From: CAWDBV01 sp963800705
GTDB lineage: Bacteria; Actinomycetota; Thermoleophilia; Solirubrobacterales; 70-9
Assembly: GCA_963800705.1 (NCBI GenBank)
Contig: CAWDBV010000002.1
Location: forward strand, 124,001 to 188,000
Length of the DNA: 64,000 nt
Direction: 5' to 3'
Shown in pieces: positions 44,649 through 53,588 of the stretch. Under the pieces are notes generated by a model. It had not been told where the DNA came from and made no database searches. It worked only from the letters and a program-made list of their open reading frames with translations. Each line of letters starts with the position of its first letter. Within the stretch, counting starts at the first letter, position 1. Made by a program: the position numbers and the translations under genes.

Positions 44649-46892
44649 ATGCGCGACGCGATGGTGAGCCTCTCGGAGTTCCTGACCCGCCGCCGGTGGT
44701 TCGTGCTCGCTGCCTGGCTCGCGGTCGTCGTGCTCGCGGCGCCGCTGGCCGCGAAGCAGACCGAGGAGCTGGTCGGCGGAGGCTTCGAGGTTCCCGGCAG
44801 CCAGTCGCAGGTGGTCGAGAAGGCCCTCGAAGAGGACTTCCCGCCCGATGCGACCTCCGGGATCGGCGCCGTGCTCAGCGTTGGCGAGGACGCCGACTCC
44901 GAGCAGATCGACGCCGCGGTGGCGCGGCTCGAGCGCCAGGTGAAACGCGAGCCCGACGTTTCCCTGCCGGAGGGCGCGGCCGAGCAGGCCCGCTCCGATC
45001 TCGAGGGCGACGGTGTCGCCGTGGTCGAGCTCTCCTCGAAGCTTCCCGCCTCCGATCTCAGCGACGTCGCCACCGAGTTGCGCGGCTCGCTGCACGTCGG
45101 CGAAGAGAAGGGCGGCGTGACGACATACCTGGTCGGCCAGCCCGCCGCCTACGCCGGCCTCCAGGAGGTCTCCCAGGAGGACCTCGAGCAGGCCGAGGTG
45201 ACCGGCTTCCCGATCGTCGCGCTGATCCTGCTCGCGGTCTTCGGCTCGCTGGCCGCGGCCTCGCTGCCGCTCGCACTCGGGTTCGTCGCCGTGACGGTCA
45301 CCGGCGCGATGATCTATCTGCTCTCCCAGCAGATGGAGATGTCGGTTTTCGTCACCAACATGGCCTCGATGATCGGGATCGGGGTCGCGGTCGACTACTC
45401 GCTCTTCATCCTCGCCCGCTTCCGCGAAGAGGTCAGGGCCGGCAAGCCGGCGCGCGAGGCGCGGTCGACCGCGCTCGGGACCTCCGGGCTCGCGGTCGCC
45501 TTCTCGGGGCTCGCGGTGATCATCTCGCTCGCCGGCCTGTGGATGGTCGAGAACCAGGCGCTGCGCTCGATGGCGCTCGGGGCGATGATCGTGGTCGCGG
45601 TCGCTGTGCTCGTCGCCGCCACCCTGCTCCCGGTGCTGATCCGGCTGCTCGGCAAGCGGGTCGAGGCCGGCGGCATGGTCTGGGGGATCATCACCGTGCT
45701 CCGGCACCCGTTCCGCCGCATGCGCCGGCGGGGCAAGAGCGATCCCGAGCGGCTGCGCTTCTGGCAGCGCTGGACCGACCGCGTCATGAAGCGCCCGGTG
45801 CTCTCGGTCGTTCTCACCTCGGGATTCCTGCTCTTCCTCGCGATTCCGGTGCTCTCGATGAAGACCGGCAACAGCGCGCTCGAGCAGTTCCCCGAGGACC
45901 ACGACGTCCGGGTCGGCACCGAGCTCGCGATGGCCGAGTCGGGCGGCGGCTCGAACCCGGTCCAGGTCGTGACCAGCTTCCGCGACGGCGACCTCGACGA
46001 CTCCGAGAACGCCGCGGCGCTCGAGTCGTTCGCGGACGAGGTGAGCGAGGACCGCGAGGTTGTCGCGGTCCCGCCGCCGATCGAGGGAGAGGATCGAAGT
46101 GCCCTGCTCGCGGTCACCACCGAGCACGCGAGCGAGGCGAAGCAGTCGACCGCCTTCGTCGAGCGGCTGCGGACGAAGATCGTCCCCGGCTCCGAGCTCG
46201 CCGGGCGCGGCGAGGTCGCGGTCGGCGGCGAGACCGCGCGGGTGATCGACGTCCAGACCCAGATCGACGGCTCGATGTGGAAGATCATCGCCTTCGTCCT
46301 CGCGCTCTCGTTCCTGGTTCTGATGCTGATGCTGCGCTCGGTGCTGCTGCCGCTGAAGGCGATCCTCATGAACCTGCTCTCGATCGGCGCCGCCTACGGG
46401 ATCCTCGTCGTCGTCTTCCAGTGGGGATGGATCGACGGCTTCCTGGGCTTCGAGAGCCTCGGCGCGATCGACACCCTGAACCCACCGCTGATCCTCGCCG
46501 TGGTCTTCGGGCTCTCGATGGACTACGAGGTCTTCCTGCTCTCGCGGATCCGTGAGCGCTACGAGGAGCACGGAGACAACCGCCGGGCGGTCGCCGAGGG
46601 GCTCTCGTCGAGCGCGCGCACTATCTCCTCGGCGGCGCTGATCATGACCGCGGTGTTCGCGGTCTTCGTGCTCACCGGCGTGCCCTCGATCAAGGAGCTC
46701 GGCTTCGGCACCGCGGTCGCGATCGCGCTTGACGCGACGCTCGTCCGCCTCATCCTCGTCCCCGCGGCGATGCAGCTGATGGGGCGCTGGAACTGGTGGC
46801 TGCCCGGCTGGCTCGACCGGATCCTGCCGCGGCTCGACTTCGAGAGCAGCGGCGAGACGCCGCCCAGCACCCCCGAGACCGCGCGCGCATAG
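44649..46892 (+). CDS. MmpL-family RND-type transporter
   Basis: The 747-residue protein has TM1 (FVLAAWLAVVVLAAPLAAK), a periplasmic domain, TM2-6 with GIGVAVDYSLFILARFREEVR, a central cytoplasmic loop (HPFRRMRRRGKSDPERLRFWQRW), a second half and TM8-12 with FGLSMDYEVFLLSRIRERY. It is a paralogue of the protein at 13402-15591 and likely exports a lipid or hydrophobic compound. A TetR gene lies upstream and a hotdog thioesterase-like gene ten bases downstream, which hints at an acyl-lipid export unit. Confidence 0.93.
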   Translation: MRDAMVSLSEFLTRRRWFVLAAWLAVVVLAAPLAAKQTEELVGGGFEVPGSQSQVVEKALEEDFPPDATSGIGAVLSVGEDADSEQIDAAVARLERQVKREPDVSLPEGAAEQARSDLEGDGVAVVELSSKLPASDLSDVATELRGSLHVGEEKGGVTTYLVGQPAAYAGLQEVSQEDLEQAEVTGFPIVALILLAVFGSLAAASLPLALGFVAVTVTGAMIYLLSQQMEMSVFVTNMASMIGIGVAVDYSLFILARFREEVRAGKPAREARSTALGTSGLAVAFSGLAVIISLAGLWMVENQALRSMALGAMIVVAVAVLVAATLLPVLIRLLGKRVEAGGMVWGIITVLRHPFRRMRRRGKSDPERLRFWQRWTDRVMKRPVLSVVLTSGFLLFLAIPVLSMKTGNSALEQFPEDHDVRVGTELAMAESGGGSNPVQVVTSFRDGDLDDSENAAALESFADEVSEDREVVAVPPPIEGEDRSALLAVTTEHASEAKQSTAFVERLRTKIVPGSELAGRGEVAVGGETARVIDVQTQIDGSMWKIIAFVLALSFLVLMLMLRSVLLPLKAILMNLLSIGAAYGILVVVFQWGWIDGFLGFESLGAIDTLNPPLILAVVFGLSMDYEVFLLSRIRERYEEHGDNRRAVAEGLSSSARTISSAALIMTAVFAVFVLTGVPSIKELGFGTAVAIALDATLVRLILVPAAMQLMGRWNWWLPGWLDRILPRLDFESSGETPPSTPETARA

Positions 46893-46902
46893 CCTTCGGC
46901 GG

Positions 46903-47991
46903 ATGCTCTGGGAAGAAGAAGCGCTCGGCGACTACCCCGACCCTGCGATGATCGGGCTCTCGGGGCTCGAGCGGCTGCAGGCGGCGCGCCAAGGACGCAC
47001 ACCGGTCCCACCGATCGCCTACCTGGTCGAGATGCCGTTCACCGAGCTCTCCGAGGGTCACGCCGGCTTCGAGATGCCGGCCTCGCCCTGGTTCGCGAAC
47101 GCAGCCGCCGTAATCCCCGGTGGAATGCTCGCGGTGCTCGCCGACGCGCCGCTCGGCGCCTCGCTCGGCACCACGCAGGCGCCCGGGGAGACGTTCACGA
47201 CAGCCGAGATCTCGCTCACCTTCCTGCGCCCGCTGCGCTCGGATCCCGAAGCGAAGATCGCCGGCAACGGCCAGGTCATTCACCGCAGCCGCACGGTCGG
47301 GCTCACCGAGGCATTCATGCTCAACACCAGGACCGAGGAGCTGGTCGCTTTCGGGACATCTCGGCTCTCGATCTTCCCGCCGCCCGACCCCTTGCCCGAG
47401 CCGCCGAAGGAGCTGCCGGTGATCGACCAGGTCTTTCCGGGCGACGCCGAGGACCACCCGCTGCGTCGCCCGCTCGAAGGCGAGACGCTCGATCCGGCGC
47501 TGTACGCCGACCGTAGCGGGCTGGAGCTGACCGAGGCCTGGATCGCCGGCGAGCTGCCCTGGCCGCCGATCTACTACCTGGTCGGCCACCGCCCGGTCGA
47601 GGCCGCCGTGGGCGAGGTGACCTGGACGATGCCGTGCAGCAAGTGGCTCGCTACGGCGGCGCGGACCGTGCAGGGCGGGTTCACGGCGCTGCTCGCCGAG
47701 GCGGCGCTCGCCAGCGCGGTGTTCACGACCGCCGACGCCGGCGTTGCGGTCGCGCCGCTCGATTTCAAGGTCAACTTCCTGCGGCCGGTGTTCCCCGACG
47801 GCCGCGACCTGACCGCGAAGGCGAAGGTCGTCCACCGCGGCCGCAGGCTCGCGGTCTCGAACGCCGAGGTCATAAACGCCGACGGCAAGCGGGTCGCGCT
47901 CGCGACCGGCTCGGCGATGTACCTGCCCGGGCGCCCGGCCGACCTGAGCGGCGTAGAGCTCGTCGCGGGCGAGGAGGCTGAGCCCGTCTAG
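46903..47991 (+). CDS. Double-hotdog acyl-CoA thioesterase-like protein
   Basis: The 362-residue protein has two similar halves of the PaaI/acyl-CoA thioesterase fold: EGHAGFEMPASPWFANAAAVIPGGMLAVLADAPLG (first) and AVGEVTWTMPCSKWLATAARTVQGGFTALLAEAALA (second), each followed by a strand like TAEISLTFLRPLRSDP or VAPLDFKVNFLRPVFPDG and VHR motifs. It likely hydrolyses acyl-CoA or binds acyl groups. The start is 10 bases after the MmpL gene. The gene overlaps the convergent ferritin-like gene by four bases. Confidence 0.85.
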   Translation: MLWEEEALGDYPDPAMIGLSGLERLQAARQGRTPVPPIAYLVEMPFTELSEGHAGFEMPASPWFANAAAVIPGGMLAVLADAPLGASLGTTQAPGETFTTAEISLTFLRPLRSDPEAKIAGNGQVIHRSRTVGLTEAFMLNTRTEELVAFGTSRLSIFPPPDPLPEPPKELPVIDQVFPGDAEDHPLRRPLEGETLDPALYADRSGLELTEAWIAGELPWPPIYYLVGHRPVEAAVGEVTWTMPCSKWLATAARTVQGGFTALLAEAALASAVFTTADAGVAVAPLDFKVNFLRPVFPDGRDLTAKAKVVHRGRRLAVSNAEVINADGKRVALATGSAMYLPGRPADLSGVELVAGEEAEPV

Positions 47992-49316
47992 CGGGCGCCG
48001 TTGAGCTCGACCGAGGTGGTCTGCTCGCGCGACGGGAAGACGTGCCGCATCCGCATCAGCTGGCGGATCGAGCCGCTCGGGCGGATCTTGCCCCGGGCCA
48101 TGAACTTACGCGGGTCCCCGCCCCGGATCGAGGCGTCGATCCAGTCCGACCAGCTCGTCCGCAGCGTCACGTCGGCCTTCTCGGCGAGGCCCGGCTCGGC
48201 GCGGGTCGCGCCGTTATCGATCCGTACGTGCCAGGGCTCGGCGCCCTCGTCGCTGAACTTCCACTGGTAGGTGACCGGGCGGTCGACCTGCGAGGTGTCT
48301 GCCGAGCGCGCGATGACGTCGAACAGGTAGCGCTGCACCTCGGGGTTGACCTCGGGCTTGCCGTTCGGCTCGCCGACGACCCCGGCCTTGAGCAGCGCGA
48401 TCTGGCGCTCGGCGCGCTCGCGGTGCGGCATCTCGGTGTCGAAGGGGTAGACGCCCGGCATCTCTTCGAGCGGGTAGCCGATCATCCGCCACTTCATCTC
48501 GACGGACTTCATCCCGAAGGCGTAGATGTCCTCGAGCTCGAAGCCGAAGGAACGCGTGTACTCGAGATCCCAGTTCGGCGGCACGAACACGCCGACCGCG
48601 TAGGGCATCACGTCGCGGAGCAGCTCGGCGATCGCGGCCTTGCACTCCTCGGCCTCGGGTCCCTTGACGAGCTCTGAGAGCACCTTGACGCCGAAGCCGA
48701 TGTGGCGCTGCTCGTCGCGGGCGATGTTCTCCATGCCCTCGGTGAAGCCGGGCATCGTGGCGGCCTTGGCGAAGAAGTCCTCGATGTAGTGCTGGCCGGG
48801 CTGCGCCAAGGTCGCCTCGACGACGAGGTGGTAGAGCGCGATCGCCTGCGCGTACTTGGGGATCGAGCGGTCGTCCTTGAGCTCCTCGACCATCCGCTCG
48901 AGGCGGCCGAAGACGCCGCGGTAGCCCCAGCCCAGGTACTCGGTCGTGATCTCGAGGCCCTCGCCGATCGATCCGGCGCCGGCGCCGATCACCTCGTTGA
49001 AGAAGCGGTTGAAGAAGACCGCGTGCCGCGCCTCATCGACCTGCTGGGTGGTGAGGAAGTAGGCCTGCTCCTCGGTCGGCGCCGCCGCGATGTAGGGGGA
49101 GAGCCCGTCGGCGACCGCGTCCTCGCCGTAGAAGAACATCGAGTAGATCCACATCGCCGAGCGTCGCTGGATGTCGGAGAGCGATTCCCACCCGGCGCGG
49201 TCCTGCGCGAAGTCGATCTCGTGCGCCTTCCAGTTGTTGTTCTCCCAGCGCCGGTAGAGGTCCTCGTAGGTGATGTCGGCGGTGGACCTGGTCTTGTCGG
49301 CGGCGGCTACTGACAC
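47988..49316 (-). CDS. Ferritin-like diiron oxidase fused to an SCP2 sterol-carrier domain
   Basis: The GTG at 49316 is chosen because AAGGAG lies five to six bases upstream. Residues about 20-290 are a ribonucleotide-reductase-R2/R2lox-like helical bundle with ligand motifs FYGEDAVAD, QQVDEARHAVFF, VVEATLAQPGQHY and ARDEQRHIGFGVKVL. Residues about 335-430 match an SCP2-like lipid-binding domain (VTYQWKFSDEGAEPWHVRIDNG; DWIDASIRGGDPRKFMARGKI). It may oxidise a lipid or acyl substrate delivered by the SCP2 part. A divergent TetR gene and a palindrome lie upstream. Confidence 0.85.
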   Translation of the reverse strand: MSVAAADKTRSTADITYEDLYRRWENNNWKAHEIDFAQDRAGWESLSDIQRRSAMWIYSMFFYGEDAVADGLSPYIAAAPTEEQAYFLTTQQVDEARHAVFFNRFFNEVIGAGAGSIGEGLEITTEYLGWGYRGVFGRLERMVEELKDDRSIPKYAQAIALYHLVVEATLAQPGQHYIEDFFAKAATMPGFTEGMENIARDEQRHIGFGVKVLSELVKGPEAEECKAAIAELLRDVMPYAVGVFVPPNWDLEYTRSFGFELEDIYAFGMKSVEMKWRMIGYPLEEMPGVYPFDTEMPHRERAERQIALLKAGVVGEPNGKPEVNPEVQRYLFDVIARSADTSQVDRPVTYQWKFSDEGAEPWHVRIDNGATRAEPGLAEKADVTLRTSWSDWIDASIRGGDPRKFMARGKIRPSGSIRQLMRMRHVFPSREQTTSVELNGAR

Positions 49317-49346
49317 ATCTCTCCTTTGGTCGGCTTGCCGCAATCT

Positions 49347-49368
49347 TAACTGACTCGCGGGTCAGTTA
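49347..49368. promoter_or_regulatory. Palindromic operator between ferritin-like and TetR genes
   Basis: TAACTGAC-TCGCGG-GTCAGTTA is a perfect 8-bp inverted repeat with a six-base spacer that itself is nearly symmetric. It lies 14 bases from the TetR start and 30 bases from the divergent GTG, so one bound dimer pair could shut both promoters. This spacing and sequence type (ACTGAC..GTCAGT) are typical of TetR-family operators in actinobacteria. Confidence 0.82.
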
Positions 49369-49382
49369 GCTAGACTCGATGT

Positions 49383-50066
49383 GTGACGTCGCGCACACAG
49401 GCGCCGCCGCCGAAGAAGCGCATGCCGGCCGATGCGCGCCGCGAGGCGCTGCTCGAGGCGGCGCTCGAGGAATTTGCCGAGGGCGGCTTCCACGACACCT
49501 CGCTCGAGCAGGTCGCCAGCAGGGCCGGGGTCTCGAAGGCGCTGATCTACGAGCACTTCGGTTCGAAGGCCGAGCTCCACCAGGCCCTGCTGGAGCGCAA
49601 CCGCGACGAGCTGATCGGCCGCGTCGTCGTCGCGATCGCCGGGCTCGAGAAGCCCGAGGAGCGGCTGCGCGCCGGCCACGACGCCTACCTGGGCTTCGTC
49701 GAGGAGCGCCGCGACGCGTGGCGGATGTTGTTCCTGAACCCGACCGACCCCGAGACCTCGGCGACGATCGAGCGCCTTCTGGGAGAAGTGCGCGACGTCG
49801 CCGCGGAGCTGATCTCTCGCCACGCGCCGAAGGAGAGCCCGCTGCCCGGCGAGCCGATCGAGGTCGCGGTCGAGATGCTCGCCCAGCAGATGGTCGGCGC
49901 GGCGCGGGCGCTGGCCGCGTGGTGGGACGAGCACCGTGACGTCGCTCGCGACGACGTGCTCGAAGCGCTGATGGACTTCACCTGGCTCGGGCTCGAGCGG
50001 CTCGCCCAAGGGGAGCGATGGGCGGGTTCCCCATCAGATCGCAACCACGAGCGCCGCAAGCACTAG
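49383..50066 (+). CDS. TetR-family regulator, probably controls the divergent ferritin-like gene
   Basis: The GTG start gives 227 residues. The HTH is ALLEAALEEFAEGGFHDTSLEQVASRAGVSKALIYEHFGSKAELHQALLERN. The ligand domain includes LGFVEERRDAWRMLFLNP. The operator-like palindrome at 49347 lies directly upstream, which indicates autoregulation and control of the divergent gene. The ligand could be an acyl-CoA or lipid given the target, but this is inference. Confidence 0.92.
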   Translation: MTSRTQAPPPKKRMPADARREALLEAALEEFAEGGFHDTSLEQVASRAGVSKALIYEHFGSKAELHQALLERNRDELIGRVVVAIAGLEKPEERLRAGHDAYLGFVEERRDAWRMLFLNPTDPETSATIERLLGEVRDVAAELISRHAPKESPLPGEPIEVAVEMLAQQMVGAARALAAWWDEHRDVARDDVLEALMDFTWLGLERLAQGERWAGSPSDRNHERRKH

Positions 50067-50079
50067 TCGCGGCTGCAAG

Positions 50080-50104
50080 CAGCCGCTCCAAAATAGAGCG
50101 GCTG
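50080..50104. terminator. Bidirectional stem-loop between convergent genes
   Basis: CAGCCGCTC-CAAAATA-GAGCGGCTG is a perfect 9-bp stem with a 7-base loop, midway between the TetR stop (50066) and the GT2 stop (50112) on the other strand. The left arm can instead pair with 50069-50076 (GCGGCTGC-AA-GCAGCCGC), so two hairpins compete. No strong T run follows. Confidence 0.6.
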
Positions 50105-50111
50105 GTGGTTG

Positions 50112-50927
50112 CTAGCTCCTGAAGATCACCGAGTAGATCGCGCGCTCGAGCCGCCACGGCAGCGGCCGCCACGCCCAGTAGGTCCGGTAGAAGAAGCGGC
50201 CGGTGGGGCTGAGGTCGGTCTGCTTCGCGAACTCGTCGGCGCGCCGGTAGAGGTCGGCGTGCTTGGCGCGCAGCTGGCGGACGATCCGGCGGTGGATCGT
50301 CCGGTGCTCGACCAGCCCCGAGCGCTCGTGGCGGCGGTAGTCGAGCACGACCTTGTCGGTTCTGTGGCCGCTCCAGCCCTGCTCGAGCGCCCCGAGCGTG
50401 AAGTCCCAGTCCTCGTAGCCTTCGAGCCGTGGATCGAACGTACCCGCGGCCTGCCAGGCCTCGCGCCGTACGAGGCCGATCCAGCCGACGATCGGCCGGT
50501 AGAGCAGCCGGTAGGGGTCGTAGTCGGGGAAGCGGATCTCGCCCTTCCAGTCGCCGAAGAACCGCATCACGCCGTAGGAGTAGCCGAGCTTCGGGTCGGC
50601 GTCGAGCGGCCGGCGGAGGTTGGCGATGCAGTCGGCCGGGAGGCGGTCGTCGGCATCCAGCATCAGCACATAGGGGGTGTCGGAGCGCTCGATTCCGGCG
50701 TTGCGCGCCGCGGCCGGCCCGGCGTTCTGCTGCCGGAACGACTCGACCCCCTCGGGGAGCAGGTCGATCGCGGCCGCGGTCGCCGGGTCGGTCGAGCCGT
50801 CGTCGACGACGATCACGCGCGGTGGGCCGCCTTCCTGGCGCAGCGCGCTCGCGATCGACTCGGCGATGTACGCCCCGTGGTTGAAGCAGGGCACGACCAC
50901 CGTGACGTCGCTGTTGTCGGGGGTCAT
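50112..50927 (-). CDS. GT2-family glycosyltransferase
   Basis: The 271-residue protein has the GT-A start VTVVVPCFNHGAYIAESIASAL, VIVVDDGSTD, AGPAAARNAGIE, the DXD-type metal site VLMLDADDRLP and EGYEDWDFTLGALEQGW. It transfers a sugar from an activated nucleotide donor in the cytosol. It lies 12 bases downstream of the CgeB-like gene, so the two are one transcript at the edge of the polysaccharide locus. Confidence 0.9.
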   Translation of the reverse strand: MTPDNSDVTVVVPCFNHGAYIAESIASALRQEGGPPRVIVVDDGSTDPATAAAIDLLPEGVESFRQQNAGPAAARNAGIERSDTPYVLMLDADDRLPADCIANLRRPLDADPKLGYSYGVMRFFGDWKGEIRFPDYDPYRLLYRPIVGWIGLVRREAWQAAGTFDPRLEGYEDWDFTLGALEQGWSGHRTDKVVLDYRRHERSGLVEHRTIHRRIVRQLRAKHADLYRRADEFAKQTDLSPTGRFFYRTYWAWRPLPWRLERAIYSVIFRS

Positions 50928-50938
50928 CAGGGGCCCAC

Positions 50939-52300
50939 TCAGCGGGTCTCGGACGCGGAGCCGAGCTGGTCAAGAGCCTCGCCGCCGGCGAGGCGGTCGC
51001 GCATCCGCTCGGTGATCCGGCGGGGGAGAAGCGCGTTGCCGACCCAGCGCACGGCCCGAACCGACTTCACGTAGATCGCCACTCGCGGCCACGAGGCACG
51101 GTCGGCGCGCTCGGCGCGGCGGTACACCCTTTCGAGTGCCGGGTCGGCGGGTTGGCGCGCGGTGGCTGTCGCGATCCCGGTCTCCTCCTCGACCTTCTCG
51201 ACAAGGCCGCGATAGGTGTACTTGCCTGACTCGACGACGTCGCGGTAAGCGTTCTCGGTCAGCCGCTCGCGCTCGGAGTCGTCCTGAAGCTGGTCGAGGA
51301 CCTCCTCGACGTTGGAGAGGTCGCGCTTCACCTCGATGTAGTGCTCGCCGGGCTTCAGGATGCCCGAGTACTGGCCCTCGACCAGCACCTGGCAGGTGCG
51401 CGTAGCGCAGGCATCGAGGTGGCGCGGCGAGATCGCGAACAGCTGCAGCTTGCCGTCCTCGCCGGGAAAGCAGGCCTCCTCGACCTCCTCGAACCCGGCG
51501 TCGGGGTGCTCGGCGAGGTAGCGCTCGGTCCGGACCATGAACTCGCCCTTCGAGTCGAGCACGGTCGCGCCTCCCTCGGCGCCGAGCACGTACTTGCAGG
51601 AGGCGAGGAAGCGGTACCAGTCATCGCCGTAGTGGATGTCGCCCATGTCGACCGACATGTCGGTGGTCATGCCGCGCTTCGCGGCGGCGGGCTCGAAGAC
51701 CTCGGCGATCCGCCGTCGCAGCACGCCGTGGCGGCCGAGCGAGAGCAGCCCGCTCCAGGCGCGGTAGCCGATGTCGATCGGGCGCTCGCGGGTTTGATCG
51801 ACGATCGCTTCGATCCGCTTCAGGGTGTCCTCGTCGAGGTAGCCGGCGATTACCCGGTGGAAGCTGGTCCGGTCGCGGTCGACAGCCGGGTAAATCTTCT
51901 CCCACTCCGACGGAGGGGCGAGCGAGAAGACATGGTCGATCTCGAAGTCCTCGATCAGGTCGGACATCAGGTCGGTGTAGATGCACTCGTCCTGGATCAT
52001 CGCGACGCGGTTCGGGGCCAGATCCTTGGCGGCCTCGGCGCGGCGGAGCTGGAAGGCGAGAACGGGGGGCTGCATGCGGTATCCGGTCAGGGTGTGGTGG
52101 AGGATCACCGCGTCAAAGCGGATCTTGCGGAGCCAGCGCGGGATACGGCGCACGCCGACGTTGACGTAGAAGTAGCGCGCCCGCCCGTAGCGGCGGAAAG
52201 AATAGATGTGATCGCGGTGCCACTGGCGAATCGGGTGCTGCATCAGCCCGTAGGCGACGAGCACGTTCGGGCGCCCCGCTTGATCGTTGGCTTGCTCCAT
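50939..52300 (-). CDS. CgeB-like glycosyltransferase-related protein
   Basis: From ATG 52300 the product has 453 residues. The N-terminal half has Rossmann-like features (FDAVILHHTLTGYRM; RVAMIQDECIYTDL; DIDHVFSLAPPSEW is near FEIDHVFSLAPPSEWEKIYP). The C-terminal half has DIGYRAWSGL, YGDDWYRFLASCKYVLGAEGGATVLDSKGE, FAISPRHLDACATRTCQVLVEGQYSGILKPGEHYIEVKRDLSN, the arrangement of PF13524-type CgeB/YkvP proteins. It is the most divergent of four paralogues here (others at 55932, 59448, 60805). Likely a GT-B glycosyltransferase. Confidence 0.75.
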   Translation of the reverse strand: MEQANDQAGRPNVLVAYGLMQHPIRQWHRDHIYSFRRYGRARYFYVNVGVRRIPRWLRKIRFDAVILHHTLTGYRMQPPVLAFQLRRAEAAKDLAPNRVAMIQDECIYTDLMSDLIEDFEIDHVFSLAPPSEWEKIYPAVDRDRTSFHRVIAGYLDEDTLKRIEAIVDQTRERPIDIGYRAWSGLLSLGRHGVLRRRIAEVFEPAAAKRGMTTDMSVDMGDIHYGDDWYRFLASCKYVLGAEGGATVLDSKGEFMVRTERYLAEHPDAGFEEVEEACFPGEDGKLQLFAISPRHLDACATRTCQVLVEGQYSGILKPGEHYIEVKRDLSNVEEVLDQLQDDSERERLTENAYRDVVESGKYTYRGLVEKVEEETGIATATARQPADPALERVYRRAERADRASWPRVAIYVKSVRAVRWVGNALLPRRITERMRDRLAGGEALDQLGSASETR

Positions 52301-52334
52301 GTCTTGCGCAGCAACCCTAGACTTCCCGGGGTTC

Positions 52335-53588
52335 ATGGGTAAGAAGGTTGGAATTATCGGCCTCGGCTACGTCGGGCTGCCGCTCGGCGTCGCGTTCGCG
52401 GAAGCCGGGCATGACGTCGTGGGTCTCGACGCCGACCAGCGCAAGATTGAGGCGCTGAACGGGGGCGAGAGCTACATCGAAGACGTCCCCTCCGAGCAGC
52501 TCGCGCAGCTCGGCGCTCGCCTGCGCGCCACCGGCTCCTACGAGGACCTCTCCGACTGCGACGCGGTGATCGTCTGTGTTCCCACACCGCTGACGAGCTC
52601 GCGCGAACCCGATCTCTCCTACCTCGTCGATGCCTCGACTTCGCTCGCCTCGGTGCTCAGCAAGGGGCAGCTCGTCGTGCTCGAGTCGACGACCTACCCC
52701 GGGACCACCCGCGAGCGGCTGAAGCCGATCCTCGAGGAGTCGGGGCTCGCCGCCGGGCGCGACTTCCACCTCGCGTTCTCCCCGGAGCGGATCGACCCGG
52801 GCCGCACCGACTACACGATCCGCACCACGCCGAAGGTGGTCGGCGGTCTAACCGACGCGTGCACCGAGGAGGCGGCGGCGCTCTACGGCGAGATCTGCGA
52901 CGAGGTCGTTCGCGTCTCCGGCCCCGAGCCCGCCGAGCTCACGAAGCTGCTCGAGAACATCTTCCGCTCGGTCAACATCGCGCTCGTCAACGAGCTCGCG
53001 ATGCTCTGCGACCGGCTCGACATCGACATCTGGGAAGTGGTCGACGCCGCGGCGACGAAGCCGTTCGGCTTCATGCGCTTCGACCCCGGCCCCGGCATGG
53101 GCGGCCACTGCCTTCCGATCGATCCCTTCTACCTCGCCTACAAGGCCCGCGAGCACGACTTCTACACCGAGTTCATCGAGCTCGCCGGGAAGACGAACCA
53201 GAACCAGCCCCGCTTCGCGGTCGAGAAGATCGAGCGCGCCCTCAACGACGCGGGCAAGCCGGTCAAGGGCTCGAAGGTGCTGCTGCTCGGGGTCTCCTAC
53301 AAGGCCGGGGTCGGCGACATCCGCGAGTCTCCGGCGCTCAAGATCATCCGCCTGACCCGCGAGCTCGGCGGCGAGATCTCCTACCACGACCCCCACGTCC
53401 CCGAGCTCACCGACTTCGACCTGCGCTCGGTCGACCTCGATGAGGCCGTCAGCGGCGCCGACCTGGTCTGCATCGTCACCGCGCATCCCGAGATCGACCA
53501 CGAGCGGGTAGTCACCGAGGCCGCGCTCGTGCTTGACTTCCGCGGGGTGACTCGGGAGATGAACGCCAGAAACGTGGTGCGGCTGTGA
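52335..53588 (+). CDS. UDP-N-acetylglucosamine/UDP-glucose 6-dehydrogenase family
   Basis: From ATG 52335 the protein has 417 residues. NAD-binding KVGIIGLGYVGLPLGVAFAEAG, VCVPTPLTSSREPDLSYL, ESTTYPGTTRE, FSPERIDPGR, PAELTKLLENIFRSVNIALVNELAML and the catalytic Cys in GGHCLPIDPFYLAYKA place it in the WbpA/UDP-GlcNAc dehydrogenase branch. It makes a UDP-hexuronic acid for a surface polymer. The next gene overlaps by four bases (GTGA) and is WbpB-like, matching the Wbp route. Confidence 0.92.
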   Translation: MGKKVGIIGLGYVGLPLGVAFAEAGHDVVGLDADQRKIEALNGGESYIEDVPSEQLAQLGARLRATGSYEDLSDCDAVIVCVPTPLTSSREPDLSYLVDASTSLASVLSKGQLVVLESTTYPGTTRERLKPILEESGLAAGRDFHLAFSPERIDPGRTDYTIRTTPKVVGGLTDACTEEAAALYGEICDEVVRVSGPEPAELTKLLENIFRSVNIALVNELAMLCDRLDIDIWEVVDAAATKPFGFMRFDPGPGMGGHCLPIDPFYLAYKAREHDFYTEFIELAGKTNQNQPRFAVEKIERALNDAGKPVKGSKVLLLGVSYKAGVGDIRESPALKIIRLTRELGGEISYHDPHVPELTDFDLRSVDLDEAVSGADLVCIVTAHPEIDHERVVTEAALVLDFRGVTREMNARNVVRL

